This document shows positions 9,314-17,796 of a stretch of 64,000 bases of DNA, piece after piece (within the stretch, counting starts at the first letter, position 1; each line of letters begins with the position of its first letter). The stretch lies in the NCBI GenBank assembly GCA_001282665.1, contig LN874945.1:124001-188000 (forward strand), written 5' to 3'. Under the pieces are notes generated by a model, which was not told the origin of the DNA, ran no database searches, and saw only the letters and a program-made list of their open reading frames with translations. The position numbers and the translations under genes are program-made. The DNA comes from Clostridiales bacterium mt11. GTDB taxonomy: Bacteria; Bacillota; Clostridia; Tissierellales; Tepidimicrobiaceae.

Positions 9314-9547
9314 TTGTTTTTTAATAATACAAACAAGAATATAAAGATATCTTTATATCTTATATTTGTGATGTTAATACAGTTTATTGTTCCTATTAGA
9401 CCAGTACTTGCTGGAAGTTCACAGAGTATACCTTATCTTGAAAATTATGAAAATGGTTTTGGTGGAAAAGGAACACAGCAAGAGCCATATGAAAGTAGAT
9501 TATGGCCAGACGCATCACATGCAGATTATAAACATAGAGGAACATGA
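9314..9547 (+). CDS. Short exported protein, probably a truncated surface protein
   Basis: A 77-residue product starting at TTG 9314, about 10 bases after the strong GAGGAAGGGGG site at 9293-9303. Residues 10-33 form a signal peptide ending VPIRPVLAGS. That end closely resembles the SLH protein's signal (LIPYKPILADS), so the two may share an ancestor. The mature part is only about 43 residues with no domain. I read it as the stump of a larger exported protein, or a small secreted peptide. Function unknown. Confidence 0.45.
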   Translation: MFFNNTNKNIKISLYLIFVMLIQFIVPIRPVLAGSSQSIPYLENYENGFGGKGTQQEPYESRLWPDASHADYKHRGT

Positions 9548-9797
9548 TTAAATTAAGTGATGGAAAAAATAATAGGAATTTAGGGAATAAGGATTCAGGG
9601 TAGAAAAGTAAGCATAAGTAAATATAATTACATAGTTAAAACAGGAGGAGGTTTATGTATTAAAATTTTAAGAGTATTTTAAGGCTATGAAATCTTAATA
9701 GACTTTATTACGAATGCATGAAGTTTCTAAAATTGGACCTGACAAATCTTTTTATGTGCGCTACAATTATTGTAAAAAGCAAAGGGGTTGATTATAA

Positions 9798-9998
9798 ATG
9801 AAGAAGAAATTGAATATTATTGTAAATATGACTATACCGACAGTAGCAGCATATTGTATTTTCTTTTTACTATATAATATATTTAAACAACATTTCTATG
9901 AATATAGATGGTTGGGGGTAATATCTTTTTTAATAATTACAGGATTTGTTATTAAAGAAAATAAAAAAGAGTGGAAAGAAACAAAACAGCAGGCATAA
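9798..9998 (+). CDS. Small membrane protein, two predicted helices
   Basis: A 66-residue protein with two hydrophobic stretches (about residues 9-28 and 36-53) and a basic C-terminal tail KENKKEWKETKQQA. ATG 9798 follows AAAGGGGTTG. It is probably a small integral membrane protein; the family is not recognised. Small two-helix proteins can be immunity or holin-like factors, but nothing near it shows which. Confidence 0.45.
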   Translation: MKKKLNIIVNMTIPTVAAYCIFFLLYNIFKQHFYEYRWLGVISFLIITGFVIKENKKEWKETKQQA

Positions 9999-10091
9999 AT
10001 GATTATGGGGGAAGAAAGAGGAGAAGGCGGGGCTAAACCTTACTCTATATTTATAAACACTATAAAGGATAAAGGGAGCAGGATAGAAATT

Positions 10092-10163
10092 ATGAAATAT
10101 GTTATAGTATGTATTACAATTATAACCATTGTTGCAATAATGAGTATTGTGAAAAGAAAATAG
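10092..10163 (+). CDS. Possible 23-residue membrane peptide
   Basis: ATG 10092 opens a 23-codon frame: MKYVIVCITI, a hydrophobic core and a KRK tail. One membrane helix with a basic end is the form of type I toxins and of small regulatory membrane peptides. GGGAG at 10074 is rather far for a ribosome binding site, so expression is uncertain. No antisense RNA gene is evident. Confidence 0.25.
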   Translation: MKYVIVCITIITIVAIMSIVKRK

Positions 10164-10210
10164 TAAATGTAAGATGTAGACTTAAAGGATTTTAAAAGGA
10201 ACGTTAAGAT

Positions 10211-10242
10211 AGAAAACAGGCATATTTTGCCTGTTTTCTGAT
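10211..10242. terminator. Two-way terminator
   Basis: AGAAAACAGGCA (10211-10222) pairs with TGCCTGTTTTCT (10228-10239) around a short loop. It lies directly after the stop of the reverse-strand recombinase and would end transcription from both sides. Confidence 0.75.
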
Positions 10243-10243
10243 T

Positions 10244-11152
10244 TTAAACTAATGTTTCTATGGCTACTTCCAATTCTTCTCGTCGTGGAATAGTATATAC
10301 TTGAGCAGTTACATACCCGGAAGCATGACCTGCAAGTTGAGCAACTACAGAGATATCTACACCATTTTTGAGTAGAGTTCTACAAAAGTAGTGTCTAAAG
10401 GAATGAACAGTTACGTCATTAATCCCGATGTGTTCACAGTATTTTTTGAAAATTTTCCAGATTCCAGAACGGCTATAAGGAGTCTTACGTTCAGAAATAA
10501 AGAGGTTATCATACTCTGTTTTTATATTCTTTCTGATTGCCATCCAATTACTAATTGCAGTCCGAGCATCTTTATGCAGTGGAATATGACGCACTTTATT
10601 TTGTTTTCCTATCACTTTTAAATCTCCTTTTCGCTCAGTTATATCAATGTCGGTAATATGAATGTTGATAAGTTCAAAATTTCTAACTCCACATCTGGTG
10701 AAAATTTCAAACATAGCAATATGAGACCTATTTCCTCTACGGTATATATGACGGCGTAAGGCACGGTAGGTTTGTTCATCCAAGGACTTAGGCACAGAAG
10801 GTGATAGAATCTTTATTTTTTTAATTGTTCTGGCAGGATTATTTTTTATATATTTTTCTCCCTCTAAAAACTCAAAATAACTTTTCAGGCTAGCCAATCT
10901 AAGATTAATAGTTGTTTCCTTCAAACACCTCGTTCCCTGTAGATATGAACGCATATCCCTAATATCAATTTCAGTTACTACATCAGGGGCAAAATCTACA
11001 CCATTAGTTTCTTCAAACCATTTAGCAAATGTCTGCACATGCTGGATATAAGTTTTTATTGTGGAATCAGATTTATCTATGCTCATTAAATATGCAGCAA
11101 ATTCATCAATATAAAAACTGCTTTCAGTTAATCCCTTATTATCTTCCATCAT
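10244..11152 (-). CDS. Tyrosine recombinase (XerC/XerD-like integrase)
   Basis: A 302-residue site-specific recombinase. The N-terminal SAM-like core-binding domain (about 10-95) is followed by the catalytic domain. The arginine lies in RCGVRNFELI, the HxxR pair in HSFRHYFCRTLL, the second histidine in LAGHASGYVT, and the nucleophile tyrosine in AQVYTIP near the C-terminus, so all catalytic residues are present. The start is placed at ATG 11152, six bases after GGAAGG; ATGs at 11158 and 11149 are alternatives. It stands alone between two intergenic regions with no excisionase or relaxase beside it. It could be the remnant of an integrated element or a resolvase-type domesticated enzyme. No attachment-site repeat was found by eye. 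Confidence 0.88.
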   Translation of the reverse strand: MMEDNKGLTESSFYIDEFAAYLMSIDKSDSTIKTYIQHVQTFAKWFEETNGVDFAPDVVTEIDIRDMRSYLQGTRCLKETTINLRLASLKSYFEFLEGEKYIKNNPARTIKKIKILSPSVPKSLDEQTYRALRRHIYRRGNRSHIAMFEIFTRCGVRNFELINIHITDIDITERKGDLKVIGKQNKVRHIPLHKDARTAISNWMAIRKNIKTEYDNLFISERKTPYSRSGIWKIFKKYCEHIGINDVTVHSFRHYFCRTLLKNGVDISVVAQLAGHASGYVTAQVYTIPRREELEVAIETLV

Positions 11153-11312
11153 TAACATCCTTCCATATAATTTTTAATACTATAAAAGATATTGGATAAG
11201 TGTTTCAAGAGGGTGATAAAGTTTTGTTTCCAATTTTTTAGGGGATAATGAGCGATTATAAAGGGATTTTTATTTGGTTTTTAAGGGAATTGGAAAAAGA
11301 ACATAACTTTTG

Positions 11313-11342
11313 TTGACAAGTTTTATTTCCAGTTAATATAAT
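11313..11342 (+). promoter_or_regulatory. Sigma-A-type promoter, divergent from the recombinase
   Basis: TTGACA (11313-11318) and TATAAT (11337-11342) are separated by 18 bases. The motif TTTTGTTGACA(A/G)GTTTT recurs at about 11706-11721 just ahead of hamA, there with a 30-base gap to a TATAAT at 11748-11753, which is too long for the same pairing. The repeated block may be an operator as well as a -35 element. Confidence 0.5.
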
Positions 11343-11431
11343 TTCATACTAGATTGTTATTGGAGTTTTAAAGTACATGTTTTACTGAAAGTATCAATTT
11401 TTAATATTATTATTTAGAAACAGTTTAAAAA

Positions 11432-11560
11432 TTAATCTTGTTTTGCTAACTTTTCGAAAGCCTCTTTATTATCTTTAATTACAGTATCCATAAGATTTTC
11501 GATTTCTTTTTTATTTTCCTCAGTCGATTTCTCGAACTTCGCTTTTGATTTTTCTACCAA
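11432..11560 (-). CDS. Small highly charged 42-residue protein
   Basis: TTG 11560 follows AGTGAGGT at a good distance and opens 42 codons beginning MVEKSKAKFEKSTEENKKEI. It is a single charged amphipathic helix, without signal or membrane segment. It lies divergent to hamA and close to its promoter region, the place where a small regulator or antitoxin might be. Function unknown; coding status rests on the ribosome binding site and clean helix composition. Confidence 0.4.
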   Translation of the reverse strand: MVEKSKAKFEKSTEENKKEIENLMDTVIKDNKEAFEKLAKQD

Positions 11561-11791
11561 AGTTATTACCTCACTTTATATAATTTTTATTAAATTATAC
11601 CATAAAACATTTAAGTAAAGATTTTATCCATATATAATTATTAACTATTGTTATTTATTGTATTGTGTCAACAGCACTATTGTAAAGAATGTAAAAGATA
11701 CTTTTGTTTTGTTGACAGGTTTTGTGGAAAAATTATGAAACTTGTCCTATAATGGATGTAAGTGATAAATATATTTTGCGAGGTTATGATT

Positions 11792-12703
11792 ATGAAACAG
11801 TTTCCTGATTTGTATAACTGGTTTGATGTAAGCGAATACTATGAGCATAATAAATGCAGAACAATTGCACTATTATTGAAGGATAACTTAGAAGATGATG
11901 ATATACAGAGTTTCGTGATTGAATTTGCAAAGTTGATTTGCAGATTACGGTGCAATGGTGAGTTGATGTTGGAGGACAATGGTGAAGATTTATGTTATAA
12001 GTTTCAACAGGCAATTGATAATGAAGTTGAATTAGAAGAAAAAGAAAAGAATTACCTTGCGGAATATATTTTTTTCGATGGAATGGTAAGTCAATCTAAG
12101 TATGATAAAACAAAGAATTATATTGAATCTTTAGATAGAGACTTATTTAATGGATATTTTGGTGAAGTGTTATTCTATATTGTAAGAGAGCAATATTGTG
12201 AAGATGAAAAGATATTGATTGAACCAAATTGTCCAAAAACAAATTCGAAACAATCGGGACTGGATTATGTAGAAATAAGAAAAAATGAAATTGATTATTA
12301 TTTTATTGTAGGAGAAGTTAAAACTACTGATAATACAATTGGAAACTATCCTGACCAGATTATTGGTTCTTTGATAAAAAGACCTGTACATCTAATACAT
12401 CAAGAAATAAATGCCTTTAAAGAAAGGACTAAATACATCGGGTCTGAAGATTTAAGAAACTTTATTAATAAGATGCCAATATACTTTATGAGTAAGGACC
12501 CTACAGCACATAAAAGATTTGCAGGGGTAATTAATTATGGAAGGAATTCGCCTCCACAACAGACTGTATTTCAGAATTTTCATACTAAATGTGTAAATTA
12601 TTTGCATGATAGTAGTGAGTGTAGGAGAATAAAATTAATTGGTATCAAAGGAATTAAAAATATCAAAGAAAGAGTGCTGGAAGTGATATGGAAAAACTTA
12701 TAG
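11792..12703 (+). CDS. hamA: Hachiman system effector HamA (DUF1837 nuclease)
   Basis: A 303-residue DUF1837 protein. A conserved FNGYFGEVLFYIVRE helix is followed by a PD-(D/E)XK-type active site: GLD with Asp158, then GEVK with Glu175 and Lys177. HamA is the nuclease partner of the HamB helicase in Hachiman anti-phage defence. In characterised systems the pair holds the nuclease in check until aberrant DNA is sensed, then degrades DNA broadly. ATG 11792 is chosen because GAGGT lies seven bases upstream. A TATAAT lies at 11748-11753. The 3' end overlaps hamB by 16 bases, so the two are translationally coupled. Family identification is from sequence pattern and gene order; all three catalytic residues are seen. 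Confidence 0.82.
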   Translation: MKQFPDLYNWFDVSEYYEHNKCRTIALLLKDNLEDDDIQSFVIEFAKLICRLRCNGELMLEDNGEDLCYKFQQAIDNEVELEEKEKNYLAEYIFFDGMVSQSKYDKTKNYIESLDRDLFNGYFGEVLFYIVREQYCEDEKILIEPNCPKTNSKQSGLDYVEIRKNEIDYYFIVGEVKTTDNTIGNYPDQIIGSLIKRPVHLIHQEINAFKERTKYIGSEDLRNFINKMPIYFMSKDPTAHKRFAGVINYGRNSPPQQTVFQNFHTKCVNYLHDSSECRRIKLIGIKGIKNIKERVLEVIWKNL

Positions 12704-15700
12704 ATATTAATAAGTTATATCTTTGCTTAAAGGATATCATAAATAATAGAGAAGGAGTGGAAAAGGTTAGAGAAATCATTATTGAACTCCACTTTTATAT
12801 ACAAAAAATCTTACTCAATAAAAAAGAAGTAGATACTATCGACCGAATCTCTATGGAAAATATTTCAATGTATTTACTTTCACTCTTAACTAATGTAACA
12901 AGTGAAGAAATGAAAAAATATACCCAAAATTTTTATGTAGAAGGATTAAATATTGCTGGACTTATATTTGAATTGCTTGCTGACGCGGAATCTGAAGACT
13001 TTGCAAAAATGTGGCAGTACTTATTTTATTCCTCGGTTTCATATAGTTTATCAGATAAAGAAGCAAGTTCAGCAGTTATAGGGAGAAGATTAAATTCTGT
13101 CATTGAAAATGATAAACGTCTTAATTGGGAAGTTGATATTAAAGAGTCATGGAGATATATCTGTCTTACTTTAACTAGAGAATTTAGGACAATTTACAAA
13201 GATAGAGATAAATTAGATTTGCCTATTAAATTATCTCGAAATACCATATGGGATTTTCTGAATAGAATTTTAATCCGAAATTCTTGTTACTTTGTTGATG
13301 GGATTGATAATAAAATTATATTTGAAGATATACAGGAACTAAAGAACTTTTTGGTTATCCAAGATGATATAGAGACATTATTTTATATGTCATTATTGAG
13401 TGAAGTATTATGTAAGATGCACAGTATAAGTGTCTGGACAATACTTTCTCAGGAAAGTTTTTCAAACGAATATATAAAGGTGTTGACAAAGTATGATAGC
13501 AAAAATGTATATGAACTTTGGAAGTCTCAATTAGATGCTTTGAGATACAATAATAATGGATTTAATTATCTAAGTGATAACATAGATAGAGTACTTATTT
13601 CTATGCCAACAAGTGCAGGAAAAAGTTTTATTGCAGAATTAGCGATAGTAAAGTCATTACAATTAGAGGAAGATAAAGTTTGCATATATGTAACTCCCTC
13701 ACGAGCGCTTATGTCAGAAGTTGAAAATAATTTGTTTTATAGATTAAGAAAAATTGGATATAATGTAGCATCAGTTTTTGATACTGATGAGAATGAATAT
13801 GAAAATAACTTATTAAATAATGCTAACGTTCTTGTAGTAACACCTGAAAAATTGGATTTGTTGATGCGGAGACATAAAGAATTTATTGAAAAAATAAATT
13901 TAATCATTTTCGATGAATTTCATAAAGTGTCTGATAATAATAGGGGGTGGTTATTAGAAACACTTATAACATGGTTTATGATTAAACAGCAGCAATATAA
14001 TTTTAAAATTATATTAATGTCGGCTATTGTTAGCAATAGTGAAGAAGTGAACGTTTGGCTTGGAAATGATGAGTTTAAGCCTGTGTTGTCGGAATGGACT
14101 CCAAGCAGGAGAGTATATGGGGTTCTAACACCTTACTATGAACAAACTGAGAAAGTAATGATTAGTTCAAATAGGAGACAAGAGTTAATTCCATATAAAT
14201 TGAATTACAAATATCAAGAAAAGAAAAGGACTGTTTATAACGTATTTATAGATGTCGTCGAAAAACGAAAATCAAATGGAACTTGGAAAAAAGATAATAC
14301 TAAATCTGATTCTAAATTTGACCGTTGTTTTAAATTCATAAAAACATTAAATAATGGTAAAATTTTGGTTTATTTTTTTACAAAAATAGACTTAGAGCGC
14401 TTTATTAAGCGTTCGGATAAGTATATGCCTTTAAAAAGTGATAGTAGAATAAAGTATCTAGAGACATTTTTAGTGAGTCGATTGGGAAATGAACACCCGC
14501 TTGTCAAAAGCATTCCATATGGTGTTGCCTATCATCATGGAGATTTACCACTTGAAGTTAGAAAAGAGATAGAAAGGGCATATAAAGCAGGCTTAATAGA
14601 TATCCTAGCATGTACCACGACACTATCTGATGGAGTTAATTTACCAATAAAAAATTTAATTTTGGGTTCTTTCACATCATATGCAGGACAATACAAATTA
14701 TCTATTGCAGATTTTAAGAATATAGTAGGCAGGGCTGGAAGAGCCTATATTGATACGGAAGGTAAAATATTTTTAATTTTTCATCCAGAGTATTACTATG
14801 ATACTGAAAAAAAGAATTACTTTAAGCAACTTGTGTTTTGTGAATCTGAAGAAACAAATGTTTTAAGTTCTATAATTGGAGAGTTTGATAATATATACTC
14901 GATTATCGACCAGTTAGAAGAAGTAATAGAAATATCTTTACAGGATATAGAAAAGTCTCTATTGGATTTTGTTGATAGATTGCAGGTTTTTATCTTTAGT
15001 TTATATGAAGAGTATATAAACTATATAGATAGTTATGATGATTTATACAAATTTTTAATGAATTCATTATTTGCTCAACAAGCCGATAATGAAGCATTAG
15101 ATAAGTTCAATAAAATATGTATAAAATATTATGATTTCCTTAGTGAATTAAATAAAAGTACTTTAGAAAAATTTAATAAGACAGGGTTTAGTTTTAGGTC
15201 GAATAGTATTTTATTAGAAGTTATTGACGAGATTTCAAAAGATGAGAATGGATTTAATTTTTGTTTACAGACAATTATTACTCCAGAAGTATTTGAAAAA
15301 ATAATTAAGTTAAAGGAGATTAGCCCCAAACTATATCGCTATAAGGTTGGTCGTAAGAGTGTTTATTATGATATAGACCATTATAATGCTTTTATTAGTT
15401 GGATCAGTGGAGATAGTTTTCTTAAAATTCGTGATTCCATATTTTGTGAAGATAGTAATATTTCAAATAGAACTCAGACTTGTGTTAATTATATCAATGA
15501 CATGTTTTTATATAAATTGCCTTGGGCGTTTAGTTCTCTATACACTTTAGCCAAAGATGATTTGATATGTGCTGATATCATCTTAAAAGACTTACCTGCC
15601 AAAGTAAAATATGGAGTAGAAAATTTAGAAGCCGTTAAATTATGCACCCTAGGAATTGAATCTCGAGAATTGGCTAATACATTAGCAGCACTATATGAAA

Positions 15701-16155
15701 ATGATTTATCTATGGACTCTGAATGGACAATAGATAAATGGATTTTAGAAAAAACATTTTACTATCTTGAGAAGAACATAAAAAGAGTAGATGATATTTC
15801 TATAAGACAAATTGCAAGAGTTAGAACTAAATTGAGAAATAGAACTTCATTTTTAAGAGATAAAGGTAAAATTATATGTAAGGTAGCAGGATTACAGTTC
15901 TATAACTATTTGAATTTATACAGAAATAAAAGTATAAGTAAGAATTCACAATTATTATTAAATTATGAGCCTCAAAATTTATATGATGAATTTGCGATTG
16001 AAGTTAAGACATTAAGAGGAGAAAAAATTGGTTATGTTCCTGCTATTTATTCAGAAGAAATATACGAGTATATTCAGGGTGACCATGATTTAAAAGTGGA
16101 AATCAATATGTTAACAGAAAAAAGGGTACAAATAAAAATAACGAGTGGCAATTAG
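12688..16155 (+). CDS. hamB: Hachiman system helicase HamB with C-terminal HIRAN-like domain
   Basis: A 1155-residue superfamily 2 helicase. Walker A is MPTSAGKS (about 306-314), the Walker B box is DEFHK (about 408-412), motif III is LMSAIV, and the second lobe has YHHGDLPLEVRKEIERAYKAG, TTTLSDGVNLP and IVGRAGRAY (motif VI, Ski2-like). The last 80 or so residues carry a HIRAN-like signature (YEPQNLYDEFAIEV, then GEKIGYVPA), a module that in SMARCA3/HLTF-type proteins binds single-stranded 3' DNA ends. It overlaps hamA, so the two make one operon. HamB would be the DNA sensor and motor. The HIRAN module suggests end recognition; whether it is usual in this family I cannot check. Confidence 0.82.
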   Translation: MEKLIDINKLYLCLKDIINNREGVEKVREIIIELHFYIQKILLNKKEVDTIDRISMENISMYLLSLLTNVTSEEMKKYTQNFYVEGLNIAGLIFELLADAESEDFAKMWQYLFYSSVSYSLSDKEASSAVIGRRLNSVIENDKRLNWEVDIKESWRYICLTLTREFRTIYKDRDKLDLPIKLSRNTIWDFLNRILIRNSCYFVDGIDNKIIFEDIQELKNFLVIQDDIETLFYMSLLSEVLCKMHSISVWTILSQESFSNEYIKVLTKYDSKNVYELWKSQLDALRYNNNGFNYLSDNIDRVLISMPTSAGKSFIAELAIVKSLQLEEDKVCIYVTPSRALMSEVENNLFYRLRKIGYNVASVFDTDENEYENNLLNNANVLVVTPEKLDLLMRRHKEFIEKINLIIFDEFHKVSDNNRGWLLETLITWFMIKQQQYNFKIILMSAIVSNSEEVNVWLGNDEFKPVLSEWTPSRRVYGVLTPYYEQTEKVMISSNRRQELIPYKLNYKYQEKKRTVYNVFIDVVEKRKSNGTWKKDNTKSDSKFDRCFKFIKTLNNGKILVYFFTKIDLERFIKRSDKYMPLKSDSRIKYLETFLVSRLGNEHPLVKSIPYGVAYHHGDLPLEVRKEIERAYKAGLIDILACTTTLSDGVNLPIKNLILGSFTSYAGQYKLSIADFKNIVGRAGRAYIDTEGKIFLIFHPEYYYDTEKKNYFKQLVFCESEETNVLSSIIGEFDNIYSIIDQLEEVIEISLQDIEKSLLDFVDRLQVFIFSLYEEYINYIDSYDDLYKFLMNSLFAQQADNEALDKFNKICIKYYDFLSELNKSTLEKFNKTGFSFRSNSILLEVIDEISKDENGFNFCLQTIITPEVFEKIIKLKEISPKLYRYKVGRKSVYYDIDHYNAFISWISGDSFLKIRDSIFCEDSNISNRTQTCVNYINDMFLYKLPWAFSSLYTLAKDDLICADIILKDLPAKVKYGVENLEAVKLCTLGIESRELANTLAALYENDLSMDSEWTIDKWILEKTFYYLEKNIKRVDDISIRQIARVRTKLRNRTSFLRDKGKIICKVAGLQFYNYLNLYRNKSISKNSQLLLNYEPQNLYDEFAIEVKTLRGEKIGYVPAIYSEEIYEYIQGDHDLKVEINMLTEKRVQIKITSGN

Positions 16156-16518
16156 GGAAGATGTGAAATATTCTCTAAACCTTGCAGGAGTGTATGTATT
16201 GTAATAATTCACTCACGTATCTGCAAGTCAAGATGAAGTTTCGATTTTAGAGATAAAGAATAGAAGTATAATAAATGGAATACTCGCTAATAGACCTAGA
16301 GTAAAACGTATTTAATATTCTGTACGATAGTAGGAATGGGAATTTAAAATATATTTTAAAGTATAAGCAGTTTTATGGTCTTAAAAACACTCGATTCTAT
16401 TGAATACATCTTTATGTTTAAGATTATATAAGATTTTATCTAGATACTATATATTATTGTAAATAAGGATTTTAATGTTTAAAATAAAGTAGTTGTATGA
16501 TAAAATTAAAGTATACAG
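16156..16518. other. Intergenic region between Hachiman and tnsA
   Basis: No open frame of note. A long imperfect hairpin near 16180-16228 (CTTGCAG-GAGTG pairing with CACTC and CTGCAAG) may end the hamAB transcript, though it lacks a T-run. The Tn7-like element should have its end here, ahead of tnsA, but I could not identify TnsB-type repeats or a TGT terminus by eye. Confidence 0.35.
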
Positions 16519-16585
16519 TATAATGGTAAATGCCATTGACACAGACATCTAATGAAAGATGTCCTGGAGTCAGTGGCATTTTTTG
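16519..16585 (+). promoter_or_regulatory. Promoter plus leader hairpin and U-run ahead of tnsA
   Basis: TATAAT at 16519-16524 is followed immediately by a 12-bp outer stem (16529-16540 with 16569-16580) that encloses a perfect 7-bp inner stem GACATCT/AGATGTC (16544-16550 with 16557-16563), then six T. Transcription would begin at or in the stem and meet a terminator within 60 bases, 35 bases before tnsA. It looks like an attenuator or a tiny RNA. Confidence 0.5.
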
Positions 16586-16616
16586 TGTGCAATTTTAAAG
16601 TATTGGAGGTAATTCA

Positions 16617-17474
16617 ATGGCTAAAAGAAGTAATAACTGGGATTCAAACAAATTAAATAGATGGATAAAGGAAGGCAGGGGGCAGGGAGAAGGGGAAAAT
16701 TATAAACCTTGGTTAACTATTCAAGATTTCCCTAGTATGGGAAGAGTAACAAGGATTTTTGGATGGACAACTAATAGAATTCACCATTTTTTCTCTGATA
16801 GTCAGTTGAAATATTTCTACTTACTAGATTGGGAAGAAAGAGTCATTGATATTAGAGAACATTATCCCCTTATAGATTTGGAAGTAGTGTTAGAAGATAC
16901 ATCGGGTTTAAGGCTTGATAAGTTTATAGATAGGAAAACCAAAGAGTCATATATACTTACTACTACATTTTTAATCACACTGCTAAACAATGATGGACAA
17001 GAGAGTTATGTTGCAAGAAGTATAAAATATGCATCAGAATTATCTAAAAAAAGTACTATTGAAAAATTAGAGATTGAGAGAAGATATTGGAAAACACAAG
17101 GAATAGATTGGGGTATTGTAACTAATAAAGATATTAACTCAGTTCGAGCAAAAAATATAGAATGGGTTCATTCAGCAATGAGTGCTGATAGTAATAATGG
17201 ATTTTCAAAGGCTGAGTTAAATGATTTGATAGACGGTCTTTTATATAGATTTATCAGTAATAAGTATAACATAAAGAACATTATATCAGGATTCGAAAAA
17301 GACTATTCGTTAGACGCTGGAACAGGGCTACTATTATTTAAACATTTAGTTGCAGACAAAAGGATAATTTTAGATATGGATAAGCCTATCAATCTTAGTC
17401 AAACAGGGAAATCATTTTACATACCTGAAATAAGCGACAAAGGGGGAAATAATGATGTTAAGGTATACGGTTAA
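16617..17474 (+). CDS. tnsA: TnsA-type transposase endonuclease, active site apparently altered
   Basis: A 285-residue homologue of TnsA, the Tn7 subunit that cuts the 5' ends of the element while TnsB cuts the 3' ends. The family pattern is clear: GRVTRIFGW, YFYLLDWEERVIDIREHYPL, ARSIKYASEL, then EIERRYWKTQGIDWGIVTNKDIN leading into the C-terminal TnsA domain. In the relatives I know, the catalytic Glu sits in a LELxYFYLL context and the Asp in a TTDFLI context. Here those positions are Gln63 (DSQLKYF) and Thr117 (TTTFLIT), while Lys137 remains. On that alignment the enzyme should be inactive or much changed. ATG 16617 follows TTGGAGGT. It overlaps the tnsB fragment by 23 bases. Confidence 0.82.
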   Translation: MAKRSNNWDSNKLNRWIKEGRGQGEGENYKPWLTIQDFPSMGRVTRIFGWTTNRIHHFFSDSQLKYFYLLDWEERVIDIREHYPLIDLEVVLEDTSGLRLDKFIDRKTKESYILTTTFLITLLNNDGQESYVARSIKYASELSKKSTIEKLEIERRYWKTQGIDWGIVTNKDINSVRAKNIEWVHSAMSADSNNGFSKAELNDLIDGLLYRFISNKYNIKNIISGFEKDYSLDAGTGLLLFKHLVADKRIILDMDKPINLSQTGKSFYIPEISDKGGNNDVKVYG

Positions 17475-17796
17475 TTCTTTACTAGAATGGAAAGACGAGA
17501 ATGAAAATCCTAGTATAGAGAGGTTGTTGTGGATAGATGATGAAATAGCCTACACAGTAGATGTAAATAAAAACAAAGTCCCTTATATTCGCAGATTAAA
17601 GGATATAGAATATGCATTAACTGAAGGTAGAGTAGAAATAAAAGAAGATGACAAATATATTATAGTATTAAAGGAAGAGGATATACCTGAAAAACATAAA
17701 GAAATAAGGGATAGGGCTTTGGAAGTAATTAAGGATATGGTAGATAAGGAACCTGATATTTATCAATCTACATTTAGAAGAAGATTAATTACCTAA
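17452..17796 (+). pseudogene. tnsB: TnsB transposase, 5' fragment cut off by an IS
   Basis: The frame overlaps the end of tnsA, as in intact Tn7-like operons, and begins with the N-terminal TnsB pattern VNSLLEWKDE, then ERLLWIDDE. Only about 112 residues are left of a protein usually near 700. The frame runs straight into the left terminal repeat of the IS and stops on its second codon (ACC TAA, 17791-17796). The DDE catalytic core and all other tns genes (tnsC, tnsD or others) are missing. No target-site duplication joins the two sides, so the missing part was probably deleted. Confidence 0.82.

Noticed and set aside
16156..16616. Defined end of the Tn7-like transposon
   Set aside because: Repeated TnsB-type sites and a TGT terminus could not be identified by eye, so no boundary is annotated.
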